A DNA stretch of 64,000 bases from Anatilimnocola floriformis (GTDB taxonomy: Bacteria; Planctomycetota; Planctomycetia; Pirellulales; Pirellulaceae). Positions 1-7,985 of this stretch are shown one piece after another. Position 1 is the first letter of the stretch. Each line of letters opens with the position of its first letter. Both the position numbers and the translations under genes were made by a program. The stretch spans positions 3,224,001-3,288,000 of the forward strand of contig NZ_JAMLFW010000001.1 of the NCBI RefSeq assembly GCF_024256385.1, in the 5' to 3' direction. The notes beneath the pieces were generated by a model. It ran no database searches and had not been told where the DNA came from. It saw nothing but the letters and a program-made list of their open reading frames with translations.

Positions 1-5
1 CGGCA

Positions 6-455
6 TCAAAACCACTTGATACGAAATTGCCGTCGGCACGAAGGTTCCCTTTCGGCGAGGCTGCCCATGGCCGACATTTGTTTTCTTAAGCGTCTTGCGT
101 ACGGTCTCGGGCAGACCGATTTCACAACCTTCAGACGTTTCAGCTCTGTGCACAGCAGTTGCAAGGTCCAATGATCGCGGCCTCCGGCGGAGCGATACAG
201 GCGATGGTGATGATTTGCGCCTCCGGCGCGGTCGTCGATTACCTTGGGAATGCGAGCATCCTCGCGCGTGACGCGCACCAGCGTCGAATGCACGCCCGAC
301 TTCACATACTTTTGGCGAACCCGCACGACCTGCCGTTCGCAGAGGCCGACGCCCTCAGGGATTTCCATGTCCGTGCAGCCATCGGCAGAATCTTGGGCCA
401 GCGACGTTTCGCCGCCCCCACGCGTCTTCATGCATCGAGTCATGTGCTCGGCGAC
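6..455 (-). pseudogene. Decayed IS630-family transposase N-terminal part
   Basis: The minus-strand reading contains a helix-turn-helix-like stretch (GLCERQVVRVRQKYVKSG) followed by VTREDARIPKVID and GRDHWTLQLLCTELKRLKVV, the order expected in the first ORF of IS630-type transposases. Between those blocks the reading frame drifts: the usual 'EAQIITIAC' region is only readable one frame over, so compensating indels are present. No DDE catalytic half is found in the window; it would lie left of base 1 or is lost. The reading stops at base 6. The remnant abuts a piece of RHS coding sequence, so the element is dead and has been rearranged. Identity of the family is from remembered motif order, not a search. 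Confidence 0.6.
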
Positions 456-585
456 GACCGTAGGCACAAGTGCTCTGGAGGTCTTCGTCTTCATCGAGAA
501 TCGCCTGAAATAGCTCGCGGCGATTGGCTGAGTTGTACTGGCTGACGAACTCGATCTCCGGCGTTAGCCCGGCCAGGTTCTGCAT
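456..585 (-). pseudogene. Orphan fragment of an RHS repeat gene
   Basis: About 125 bp here are a diverged copy of part of the RHS gene downstream (roughly 2755-2885). Both encode NLAGLTPEIEFVSQYNSA followed by RREL and QAILD. The copy has no start, no stop of its own and runs straight into the transposase remnant, so it is non-functional. It shows that a second RHS gene, or a duplicated segment of the same one, once lay here and was broken by the mobile element. Confidence 0.75.
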
Positions 586-659
586 TCCGCGGCTGCAAAA
601 CTAAATTCGAATCGGTCTATCCAATTTCTGTCATTGAACGGTAGCAGGACTTCGACCGA

Positions 660-902
660 CTAATTCCATGCATTGGGCCTGATCTCTCGATCAAGGTGCT
701 CCAGCGGCCAATATATTTGATGCCCGATGTCGCCGATGATCAGATAATGTCGCATAGTACTAATGTCCATAAAGTATTCACCATCGATAAGAACCTCATC
801 AACAATTCCGTCAGGTCGTACGAGTGCTAAATAACTAACCACATACAAGAGCGGAAGCATTAACAGCAGAACGGCCACACAAAATGGTGCGCGAGCATTC
901 AT
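660..902 (-). CDS. Small single-pass membrane protein
   Basis: Eighty residues with an ATG start. Residues about 5-27 form one hydrophobic segment, followed by a short soluble tail ending in tyrosine- and tryptophan-containing sequence (YWPLEHLDREIRPNAWN). No known domain is recognised. A similar design (short N-terminus, one membrane segment ending near a Tyr-Leu motif, aromatic tail) is seen in the protein at 62219-62482, so small proteins of this kind recur in the genome. It is lower in GC than most neighbours, in keeping with the accessory region around it. Function unknown. Confidence 0.55.
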   Translation of the reverse strand: MNARAPFCVAVLLLMLPLLYVVSYLALVRPDGIVDEVLIDGEYFMDISTMRHYLIIGDIGHQIYWPLEHLDREIRPNAWN

Positions 903-998
903 CTGATTTGCCCAGCTCTAAAAACTGCGTTAAGGTGAATACAGACTCAGTCTACAAAAAACTGTTCTTCTTTTCTGCCCCGTTTGACCCCGACAATA

Positions 999-3224
999 TT
1001 ATTTCCCGGGAGGTATTGGCTCATATGTCTTTTTATCTGGATTATACCTTTCTTTAGGGGTATACACGTTCGTTCTCGGGTCATAAACCCCCTTGGTCAA
1101 TGGGTTTTTAGGCATTTCCCCAACTACGGGCGACGTCATATCGACTTTCCCAAGACCTTTCTCATGCGCGGAATTTTTTTTCAACTCGTCTTCTATGAAA
1201 GCCTGAACCATAGCGCCATATTTCTTGCTTGCATCCACCGCCTCTACTTTTGTGTCAAAAATCTCGTCCTCGTGTGGCGACAGCTTTGCAACCGCCTCGT
1301 CCAGTGTTTTTAGGGCTATGTTTATATGTTTTTGTTCATGGGCGTACGCTGACTTGATGGTGAGGGCTGGGAGACTGTTTTTCTTTATCTGATCAATATC
1401 CAGAAGAACTTGTGCGTCATACTTGACCATGAAACTGATTCTAAACCCAATTACCTTGCCGCACATTACGAAAGGTTCCGGTTTAGCGTTTACCCGCATG
1501 TTATGGAGCGTTTTACCAACGTTGCCTGCTGGAAGTTTAGTTTCGTTCCATTCTACGGAGTCCTCCGTCTTGTTGCCTCCCTCAAGGACTATCGCTTTCT
1601 CTACAAGCCCACTTGGATCCATAATCGCTATTGGATTGTTACTGGCGTAACGCGTTAGGTTCTCATCCTCTGCAGCGAACCCGATGGGATCTTCGCTGAT
1701 CCATTTTCCCGCCACCGGATCGTACCAGCGGTTGAGATTGTTTTGGAGGCCGGTGGTCTCATCGAAGGGTTTGCTGGTGTAACCGAAGAGGAGATCGATG
1801 GCGGAGTTGGATTCGTTAGTCAGGTTGCCGAACGAGTCGTACTCGCGATGGTTCGCGACGGTGGCGACGTCGGTGCCGCTGTTGTAGGTGACCAGGTCAC
1901 GTTGCGTGCCGAGGTGGTCGCCGACAGGCCAGATGACATCGCCTGCGCTGCCGAGGCTGGTGACGGCTTCGTCGGTGAAGAGCTGGTCGACTTGCTCGCC
2001 CCAGAGGTAGCGGTGGGAGAGGTCGGCGGCTGCGTTGCCGTCGAACTGCAACGCGATTTGGCCGTTCTCGTAAGCGAAGAAGGTGTCGACCGCGGCGGTT
2101 CCACCGGGGCCATCCGCGTCGAAGCTGCGGCGGATCCATTGATTGAGCGCATCGTAGCTGTTGGTGGTGACCTGCAGGATGTTATTCGAGTTGTCCTTCT
2201 CGGTCACTTTCGTCAGGCGGTTGCGGAAGTCCCATTCGTACTCGGTGACATAGCCGTTGCTAATCGCCGTCCGGGTGAGGCGGTTCCCTTCGTCGTCGTA
2301 GGTGTAGTTGTAGACTCCGTCGGTGTCGACCTGATTGTTCGGATTGACGTGGTAACCGGACATGATTCGGTTGCCGTTCTCGTCGTACTCGTACGACTCA
2401 TCCGTCGCCGTGCTGTGGTCGGCGCCCGTGAGTTGGTTCGTGTCGTCGTGGGTATACGTGCTCAAGCCATCGAGATACGAATCGATCGAAAGAATCCGGT
2501 TGGCAGCATCGTAGGCGTACTGATAACCGGCGAGAGGATCGGTTCCCCAGCCGGTCGGTGTGGAGGTTGTTTCCGCGTGCACCAGGCGGTTCAGATTGTC
2601 GTAGCTGTAATGCGAACTGGCCACGAACTCCGACTGATCGGCCGACGCGTAACGATCGAACCGCGTGTATTGCCCCAGCGAGTTGTAATTGAAGTCGATT
2701 CGCTTGGCAGCCACCACGTTGTCAGCACCACTCTGCTGAATTAGCGTCGAGAGCCGTTGCAGGTCGTCGTAGGCATACGTGTTCTGGAAGTCTTCATCCC
2801 CATCGAGAATCGCTTGCAAGAGTTCACGCCGACTGGCCGAGTTGTACTGACTGACGAACTCGATCTCTGGCGTCAGTCCGGCCAGGTTCTGCACGTAGCC
2901 GGTCACGCGTCCCAGGGTGTCGTACGTGTACTCGTAGGTCGCATCAGGATCGCTGATCTCCTCCAGATCGCCATCATCGTTGAAGGTCGAAGCAATCGTC
3001 CGCACCAGGTTACTGTTGGTCAGATTGCCAGCCTGGGACTGCAGCGGCGCGAGGTTGGCAATGGCGGCAATCGACCAACCAGCGCTGAGCAACGCATTCG
3101 AAGGGCCCGAGACCAAGGAATTTCCAGTCACGTCGTAGGACACCGTGTGGCCGCCGGCGTAATTTTCGGTGATCGGGATGCTCCACTCGGCCAGCCCAGT
3201 ATCGAGCGCTGTGATGTCGAGCAA
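999..3224 (-). CDS. RHS repeat protein with a putative metallopeptidase tip (5' truncated)
   Basis: Residues about 1-520 are YD/RHS repeats (YTYDTLGRVTGY, YSYDNLNRLVHAE, YDAANRILSID), ending in the RHS core signature (GLQNNLNRWYDPVAGKWISE, then NPIAIMDPSGL at about residue 540). The core is followed by a 200-residue variable tip, as in polymorphic toxins. The tip contains HEQKH at residues 629-633, a HExxH zinc-peptidase motif, and resembles the 'HEQGHFDI' region of DUF922-like proteins, which is my inference. Its DNA is visibly more AT-rich than the repeat region. The start is a TTG; the frame stays open upstream with sensible RHS sequence (SPGQGFRVSDLL) to a stop near 3342, with no ATG. The 5' end has therefore been lost, and no signal peptide or export domain remains. 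No immunity gene is evident downstream. Confidence 0.8.
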   Translation of the reverse strand: MLDITALDTGLAEWSIPITENYAGGHTVSYDVTGNSLVSGPSNALLSAGWSIAAIANLAPLQSQAGNLTNSNLVRTIASTFNDDGDLEEISDPDATYEYTYDTLGRVTGYVQNLAGLTPEIEFVSQYNSASRRELLQAILDGDEDFQNTYAYDDLQRLSTLIQQSGADNVVAAKRIDFNYNSLGQYTRFDRYASADQSEFVASSHYSYDNLNRLVHAETTSTPTGWGTDPLAGYQYAYDAANRILSIDSYLDGLSTYTHDDTNQLTGADHSTATDESYEYDENGNRIMSGYHVNPNNQVDTDGVYNYTYDDEGNRLTRTAISNGYVTEYEWDFRNRLTKVTEKDNSNNILQVTTNSYDALNQWIRRSFDADGPGGTAAVDTFFAYENGQIALQFDGNAAADLSHRYLWGEQVDQLFTDEAVTSLGSAGDVIWPVGDHLGTQRDLVTYNSGTDVATVANHREYDSFGNLTNESNSAIDLLFGYTSKPFDETTGLQNNLNRWYDPVAGKWISEDPIGFAAEDENLTRYASNNPIAIMDPSGLVEKAIVLEGGNKTEDSVEWNETKLPAGNVGKTLHNMRVNAKPEPFVMCGKVIGFRISFMVKYDAQVLLDIDQIKKNSLPALTIKSAYAHEQKHINIALKTLDEAVAKLSPHEDEIFDTKVEAVDASKKYGAMVQAFIEDELKKNSAHEKGLGKVDMTSPVVGEMPKNPLTKGVYDPRTNVYTPKERYNPDKKTYEPIPPGK

Positions 3225-3267
3225 ATCGCTGACGCGAAATCCCTGGCCTGGTGAGATAAAGCGTTGT

Positions 3268-3864
3268 CTGAAACTCTTGCTGGCAGAACAGCAGGAACAG
3301 CTGCACCACCTCCTCCAGCAGTGCCTCCCTCTGTTGCGGGTTCAGTTGGTGCAGAAGCATCGGGGGCAGTGTTTACTGAACCAGATGCCCGCGCAATGAG
3401 CTGCTTTGCGAGCGACTCAACCGGATCCTCGCGGTCGTCCGTGATTTGCTGGATCAGCTTCTCGACGTAGCCAAGATTGCTCTTGCCGAAGAAGATCGAG
3501 AATGTGCGGTCGTAGAGCTTGTGGAGCGTGTTCGTCGCCCAGATGTGTTCCTGTATCGCCTTGGCGAGCTCTTCTTGCAGACGCCGATGCTCACGGCGTA
3601 TCCGGCGAGAGTCGGAAGATCGTTCGGCATCATCTTCGGGCCGAACATCGTCATCACGGTGCGATACGGTGGCTTGCTGCCGAAATACGCGACTACACCC
3701 GCGCAGAACTTCTCGTCATACAGCGTCGGCCGTCCAACCGCCGCGACGGTTCCAGCGACGAACGCTTTCCACTCTCCATCCTGATCCGCCGGCAGCTGCC
3801 TGTATCTTGCCTCGGCGGGCTTCGCCTGCCTCCTCGATTTTGAAGCGGCTTTTTTCTTTGTCAT
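3268..3864 (-). pseudogene. Phage terminase small-subunit-like gene, frameshifted
   Basis: From an ATG at 3864, after a Lys-rich start, the frame reads GRPTLYDEKFCAGVVAYF and NDLPTLAGYAVSIGVCKK, typical of the helix-turn-helix part of phage terminase small subunits. Near 3560 the sensible sequence moves to another frame: ELAKAIQEHIWATNTLHKLY, then FSIFFGKSNLGYVEKL and a Gly/Ala/Pro-rich tail. A segment normally found between those blocks ('DTLYEWAxxHPEF'-like) is missing, so a short deletion explains the frame change. The tail runs directly into the truncated RHS gene. Family assignment is by remembered motifs. It may be a prophage relic. Confidence 0.6.
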
Positions 3865-3879
3865 GCCCGCACATTAGCG

Positions 3880-4215
3880 CGGAGTTTTCCACATTTCCAC
3901 ATGCTCTAATAAACAAAGAGAAACAAAATTTATTAATACGTCGTAATAGAGTAGTTGACCGATGCTCGGATTATCCGTGCGATGCCACTTGGGAAATGCC
4001 TGAGTTCGCTGCAAGCCTCTGCCGAAAAGCCCGAGTTCGCACAGTTTGCGTGTTATCCACCTCTACAGCTTGGTCTGTGGACAACCTGTGGAAGTACGAT
4101 GGAGTTGTCGGGAGTTCTCCACATCCCCTGTGGACAAAGTTATCCACAGTTATCCACATTTGGCGAAGAGTTATCCACATTTGGCGAAGAGTTATCCACA
4201 TTTCGTCCACATCGC
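3880..4215. other. Candidate replication origin: DnaA-box cluster with AT-rich element
   Basis: Four perfect DnaA boxes (TTATCCACA) lie at 4140-4148, 4150-4158, 4171-4179 and 4192-4200. One-mismatch boxes are at 3885-3893, 4053-4061 and 4115-4123, with reverse-strand ones (TGTGGACAA) at 4076-4084 and 4129-4137. An AT-rich stretch of about 50 bp at 3903-3955, in otherwise GC-rich DNA, sits beside the cluster as a DNA unwinding element would. The whole lies in a gene-free interval of about 500 bp (3865-4376). No dnaA or dnaN gene is in the window, so this could be oriC, a secondary DnaA-binding locus, or an integrated plasmid origin. Confidence 0.7.
4149..4203 (+). repeat. 21-bp tandem repeat containing DnaA boxes
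   Basis: The unit GTTATCCACATTTGGCGAAG plus A is present twice exactly (4149-4169, 4170-4190), with a third partial copy at 4191-4203. The 21-bp period is two helical turns, so the DnaA boxes face the same side of the helix. A further box at 4140-4148 abuts the array. Confidence 0.9.
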
Positions 4216-4376
4216 TTCCACAGACTTGCGGATCGGAAATGAGACGGTAATATCCCGAAGTCGGATTACCGACGGAAAACAATTTGGCGGCACCGAAGCC
4301 CCTGCACAGCACGATTGCTGGCAAGCGGTCCCCATGAGGGATCAGTGCGCACTGCAGACACGGCTTCTTTGCCGAA

Positions 4377-5102
4377 TTACGACGATATTTTTCGTTTGAC
4401 GGTTAAGTATCGCTTGATTGCTGGCTTAAACATCTTCTCCGTATATTCTTCGTCGAATTGATACTGCGCGATGCACTTACATCCAGTGTCGCACCGACGC
4501 TTACGAATTCGGACATTGATTCCACCCAGCGACATGGCGAATCGCAGAGCGCCATACGCCATGCTGAACAAATCGACTTTGTCGGAGCCCTTAAGCTTGG
4601 GGTCATCGAGCACGATTTCCTTGAGGCAACCGCCGAACGGCAACACGCCTGGCACATTTTTGAACACGATTGAATGATCGAAACGCCCCTTCCGAAATTT
4701 GTCCGTGAGGTCCTCAACATTCGTGAATTTACGATCCGAAAGCTCGTCGTCACCGCGCCAATGATACGGATTCTCTTTGGCGACCCAGATTTTCGTGTCA
4801 GGCGTCGTCAGCAGACCGAGATCGAATACGAAAAGCACGGGGCCGTAGACATTCCAAGCATGCGCTCTACGGTGATTATCGTCGGAATCGGTGAAGATGT
4901 CGTTCCAAACACCAAAGAGCTTGTCATGCACATCCGACTTCTGTGCTGTCTGCAGTCCGGAACCCTTGGAGAGGTTTTTGCGAGAGAGCAACGCGCCGGA
5001 GCGTAGGAACTCGCAGGCTGTTAGCACGCTGTTCGCGTGGTGCAACCGTGTTACGTTCTGGCTCGCAAGGACTTTCGAGATCGTCGTTTGCCTAAAGTTC
5101 AT
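4377..5102 (-). CDS. Hypothetical protein, possible DarT-like ADP-ribosyltransferase
   Basis: A 241-residue cytoplasmic protein with no signal peptide. Near the start it has LHHANSVLTACEFLRSGALL, resembling the His-containing start of the DarT/DUF4433 fold. This is followed by FGVWNDIF and RAHAWNVYGPVLFVFDL, and much later by GGCLKEIVLDDP, where the Glu sits as the catalytic Glu does before the last strand of DarT. These matches are spacing and pattern matches by eye, so the enzymatic call is inference. No DarG-type macrodomain antitoxin is adjacent; the upstream gene (5150-5761), 47 bp away on the same strand, is a different protein. The gene ends about 160 bp from the DnaA-box cluster. Its GC content is lower than neighbours. 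Confidence 0.55.
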   Translation of the reverse strand: MNFRQTTISKVLASQNVTRLHHANSVLTACEFLRSGALLSRKNLSKGSGLQTAQKSDVHDKLFGVWNDIFTDSDDNHRRAHAWNVYGPVLFVFDLGLLTTPDTKIWVAKENPYHWRGDDELSDRKFTNVEDLTDKFRKGRFDHSIVFKNVPGVLPFGGCLKEIVLDDPKLKGSDKVDLFSMAYGALRFAMSLGGINVRIRKRRCDTGCKCIAQYQFDEEYTEKMFKPAIKRYLTVKRKISS

Positions 5103-5149
5103 TGATCGGTCTCCTCAAGCGGATTATACCGCTTCCAAAGAGACGCAAT

Positions 5150-5761
5150 CTATGGATTTACCGGATAGTCTTTCGGGGTGATCGTCGTGTAACCGCAGTC
5201 CACCTTCAGTCGTCGGATGTTGTCGCTCAGATCGTGCCCTCCCCCGAGAATGAGAACGACGGTTCCCTTTTTCTTCAAGAGGTTCTTCACGATCGCGTCT
5301 TCTCGTTCCTCCATGAGCTTTTCGTCGATCTCGACCTTTCCATCTTTCACGGGATTCGCCTTCCGGAAGTCGTCTGCCTCCGCTGGCCGGACTTTGATCT
5401 TCTTCTCGACCAGCAACTGGCCCGCGGCTCCGATGTTGAGAGCTGTTTGCTCATCGGGTGCTTTCCGCTGCACCCGAATCATCGCCTCGAAGATCGGCAT
5501 GTCGCCTTTCGACAGTCGTTCGATGTAGACCGTCTTGTGATTCCTCAGAATCGCTTTCTGCGACTCCTGTACGGCCTTCACCTGGCCGAGAAACTCCGCG
5601 TAATCCTTATCCAGCTCGTCGCCTTCAAGGCCCGTGTCAGCGGCGTAGTTCTCTTTGCTGACGTAATGCCAGTCACGGACGTGGATGATGTGCGTCTTCC
5701 CGTCGGGAATGGCGACCTTCTCGGTTTCGATCTGTGCGAACAGCAGGAAAAGGATGATCAT
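5150..5761 (-). CDS. Secreted protein of unknown function, TraB/ChaN-like tail
   Basis: I place the start at the ATG at 5761, giving 203 residues that begin MIILFLLFAQIE, a short hydrophobic leader; the longer reading adds 33 residues of non-conserved sequence. The mature part has HVRDWHYVSKENY near its N-terminus and a charged helical middle. A C-terminal VVLILGGGHDLSDNIRR recalls the 'GAGH' strand of TraB- and ChaN-like proteins that bind haem or act as peptidases. That relation is inference. It is the first gene of a possible two-gene unit with 4377-5102. Confidence 0.55.
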   Translation of the reverse strand: MIILFLLFAQIETEKVAIPDGKTHIIHVRDWHYVSKENYAADTGLEGDELDKDYAEFLGQVKAVQESQKAILRNHKTVYIERLSKGDMPIFEAMIRVQRKAPDEQTALNIGAAGQLLVEKKIKVRPAEADDFRKANPVKDGKVEIDEKLMEEREDAIVKNLLKKKGTVVLILGGGHDLSDNIRRLKVDCGYTTITPKDYPVNP

Positions 5762-5988
5762 GGTGGGATATTGTGGTAAACGGGCCGTTCGAATGAAAGC
5801 GTTTTCCGGGAATGCTGGGGGCTTTGGAATTCGTTCAGTCCAGACATTTTCCACAGCCAATTCGCTTCCGTGACATGCGGTATTGACGCAAGTCGTTTGG
5901 TGGCATAGGGTTATCGATTGCTTCGAGCCGCGTCTATGGGTATTTGTTATAAAGAGAGCAGCGTGACACTTCTCAGGATAGGTGCATT

Positions 5989-6240
5989 ATGGCCCGCGGC
6001 TACGGCGACATCGCTGCATTCCTTGACTCCTTCGGCCCCTGCAAGTCATCCACGGTCGTAAAGGCGCTCGCTGCAAAAGGCAGCAGTGTCGACGCCGCTA
6101 AGAAGCGGGTCAGCCGTGCGGTGTCACTGGGGGTAGTGTGGCGGGTGCAGGGTACCGCAGTACATGAAACCGTCATCTTTGAGTTCGACGGAGAGGGCAT
6201 ATCGGCACTGGCAGACGAGATCGAGCAGTTCGACGAGTGA
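5989..6240 (+). CDS. Small winged-helix-like protein
   Basis: Eighty-three residues from an ATG. The central part (STVVKALAAKG, AKKRVSRAVSLGVVWRVQG) has the helix-turn-helix-wing pattern of a small winged-helix DNA-binding protein, followed by an acidic tail. It stands alone, convergent with the recombinase pair across about 600 bp of non-coding DNA. It could be a regulator or excisionase-like accessory protein for those recombinases, but nothing in the sequence proves a link. Confidence 0.5.
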   Translation: MARGYGDIAAFLDSFGPCKSSTVVKALAAKGSSVDAAKKRVSRAVSLGVVWRVQGTAVHETVIFEFDGEGISALADEIEQFDE

Positions 6241-6300
6241 CTTGTAAATGCCGGTGGTGGGCGGCAGAGTGCGCATAGGAGAAAAATGAAATAGGAAAAA

Positions 6301-6332
6301 CGGAAGCAAGCCGGGGCGCCGGTTTGTTTCCG
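6301..6332 (-). terminator. Strong hairpin, probable minus-strand terminator
   Basis: The arms CGGAAGCAAGCCGG and CCGGTTTGTTTCCG pair over 14 bp (two G-U pairs) with a four-base loop. On the minus strand the hairpin is followed by GTTTTTCC, a terminator-like U-tract. It lies about 510 bp downstream of the minus-strand recombinase genes and would end their transcript or an RNA made between them. Confidence 0.6.
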
Positions 6333-6653
6333 CTTGGCGGTGCGCGGGGCATGAAGGATAAGGTAGGGGATAAAGATGCCACGAGGATCTCGCAGGCACA
6401 GCGTTTCCAGCCCGCCCGCAAGCCGCGTCAAGGAAGCGAGCCGTAGTCGGCGTGCAGGTTCGCAAGTCGCACTGATGCACTGGAGTGCAACACGAGGCAG
6501 GTTTCTTGTTGCACTGCGATACGACAGGCGACGCCGCGAACCTCTTGCCGCCGACAGGCAGAGCGACCTTGCACGCATAGGCTGAGGACGGGCTACGCTG
6601 TGCAGACCTGCGAGCAATAAGCGCTCAATACTTGGGAAAATGATGATCTTGGC

Positions 6654-6681
6654 CCGTGGCAAATCCGTGGCAACCGTGGCA
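6654..6681 (+). repeat. Three CCGTGGCA direct repeats
   Basis: CCGTGGCA occurs at 6654-6661, 6665-6672 and 6674-6681, spaced 11 and 9 bp, near one helical turn. It lies 160 bp beyond the end of the recombinase genes, a place where arm-type recombinase-binding sites are often found. Role is inference. Confidence 0.6.
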
Positions 6682-6839
6682 CACCTAACCCCCAGCGTAT
6701 ACAATCCAATCCAACGTTATTTCGGGTGACAGATCGCGGAATAACGCAGGAAATCGTGGGTGAAAGTGAGATCAGAGTCCTGCCTGCGAGAACGGTGCAA
6801 TGGCGGACCAACCGGATTCAAAACCTAGTTAGTGTCGAA

Positions 6840-7985
6840 TCAGCCCGCTCCAATTGCTGCCCAAAGCGGATCTTGGTAACTCTTGCCCCATTCCCGGCCA
6901 TAGTGGGCAAAAGCCACTTGCGGGGTGTTGCCCATAAGTTCTGCCAACGTCTCAATCGTGCAGCCCTGCCCTCCGTTCCAAAACCCGGAAAGCAACCGAT
7001 GGGCGAACGTGTGCCGGCACGTATAGCAAGTGAACTGTCGGCGAACTGGGTCGTCTTGCCACTCCAACGACTTACGGATCTGGCTGAACCGCGCGCGGGC
7101 GGTGACTCGCTTCCACGGATTGCCCTGAGGATTGGGAAATAGCGGTGCGCCCGACTCAGCGGACTTCAGTCGCTTTAGAACAAGCTTCGCCAACTCGGTG
7201 CGGACCGGCACAATTCTGACTTTCTTGGTCTTTGATGAATTCACGCGCCACAGCATCCCCTGTCGCTCGACGACCACGTCCGCATTGCGGAGCTTGGCCA
7301 GTTCGCAGAATGGCCGTAGCCCGGTGTGGATTGCTGCAAACAAAAAGTCTCGAAACGGTTTGTCGGTCGCGGTATAGATCGTCTCTTCATCTTCGGCGCT
7401 GAAGGACTGAAGCCGAGGCCGGTGTTCTGGCTTCTTGAATCCGCGGATTGGATTCCGTATTCCGTGCTGCTCTGCGGCGAAGTTCATCGCTGCGAGCAGG
7501 ATAGTGATCGCGTTGCGGCGCGTGACTGGAGATTTCCAACTTGGATGGGCATTGAGCCAATGCTCGACATGCCCCTTTTGCACCTCAGTCACAGCCAAGG
7601 CGCCACAAAAACCGGTCCAATCGTTGAGCGTACGGCGAGTTTCTTCGAGGTATTCCGCGACGAGGTTTCCAGAGCGATGCTTCGCCTCGCAGTGCAGTAG
7701 GAATTCGGAGCACAATTGGGCCACAAGCAGAGGCTCGTTTTGCTGATTGACCGAACCGGAACTTGGTTTCCAAAGTTTCTGGGATTGAAGTCGGGCGAGC
7801 GCCAGATCGGCTGCCGCGCGATTGCCAGGACCTTTAATTCGACTTCCGGCTGAGTCTCGAAGTGCTATTCGGCGTTTTGTACCTGGCGGCGTGTAGTACC
7901 AACCATCGGTTTGTTTCCAGTGCCAAGCAGAGCCGTGCGAGCGGCGCCGCTTGCGTTGCTCAGTGCTAGACTTTTTCTCCGTCAT
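6840..7985 (-). CDS. Tyrosine recombinase / integrase (second of a tandem pair)
   Basis: A 381-residue site-specific recombinase. It has an N-terminal block (GSAWHWKQTDGWYYT) shared with its neighbour, a core-binding region (about 80-190), and a C-terminal catalytic domain. Catalytic residues visible are Arg in HTGLRPFCEL, Lys in SSKTKKVRIVPV, RH in YTCRHTFAHR, and the nucleophile Tyr in FAHYGREW. The usual His of HxxR is Tyr (YTCRH) and the 'GH' box before the nucleophile reads GNT. The neighbour has the same kind of changes, so they are likely family features. Its ATG overlaps the stop of the upstream recombinase by four bases (ATGA), implying coupled translation. Confidence 0.9.
   Translation of the reverse strand: MTEKKSSTEQRKRRRSHGSAWHWKQTDGWYYTPPGTKRRIALRDSAGSRIKGPGNRAAADLALARLQSQKLWKPSSGSVNQQNEPLLVAQLCSEFLLHCEAKHRSGNLVAEYLEETRRTLNDWTGFCGALAVTEVQKGHVEHWLNAHPSWKSPVTRRNAITILLAAMNFAAEQHGIRNPIRGFKKPEHRPRLQSFSAEDEETIYTATDKPFRDFLFAAIHTGLRPFCELAKLRNADVVVERQGMLWRVNSSKTKKVRIVPVRTELAKLVLKRLKSAESGAPLFPNPQGNPWKRVTARARFSQIRKSLEWQDDPVRRQFTCYTCRHTFAHRLLSGFWNGGQGCTIETLAELMGNTPQVAFAHYGREWGKSYQDPLWAAIGAG

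Larger units (their letters stand above)
6241..6839. other. Gene-free structured interval next to the recombinase pair
   Basis: No convincing gene lies here; the open frames have no recognisable domain and overlap repeats. It contains a strong hairpin at 6301-6332, an inverted repeat AGTGCAACA...TGTTGCACT around 6483-6515 overlapping a smaller palindrome (TGCACTGGAGTGCA), and three direct repeats CCGTGGCA at 6654-6681. It could hold an untranslated 3' region or RNA of the recombinase transcript and recombinase arm-binding sites. Confidence 0.45.

Noticed and set aside
1743-2744. Long plus-strand reading frame opposite the RHS gene
   Set aside because: It mirrors the repeat-rich minus-strand coding sequence, has a valine/alanine-rich composition typical of an antisense frame, and matches no family.
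4140-4203. DnaA-box repeat considered as plasmid iterons
   Set aside because: Not fully excluded, but no replication initiator (Rep) gene lies nearby and the unit is built on the DnaA consensus itself, so DnaA-type binding is preferred.
3971-4399. Short reading frames across the DnaA-box cluster
   Set aside because: Their repeated residues come only from the tandem DNA repeat; no start signal or family.
6000-6704. 234-residue minus-strand frame across the non-coding interval
   Set aside because: It overlaps the winged-helix gene on the other strand and the hairpins, and has low-complexity basic sequence without a domain.
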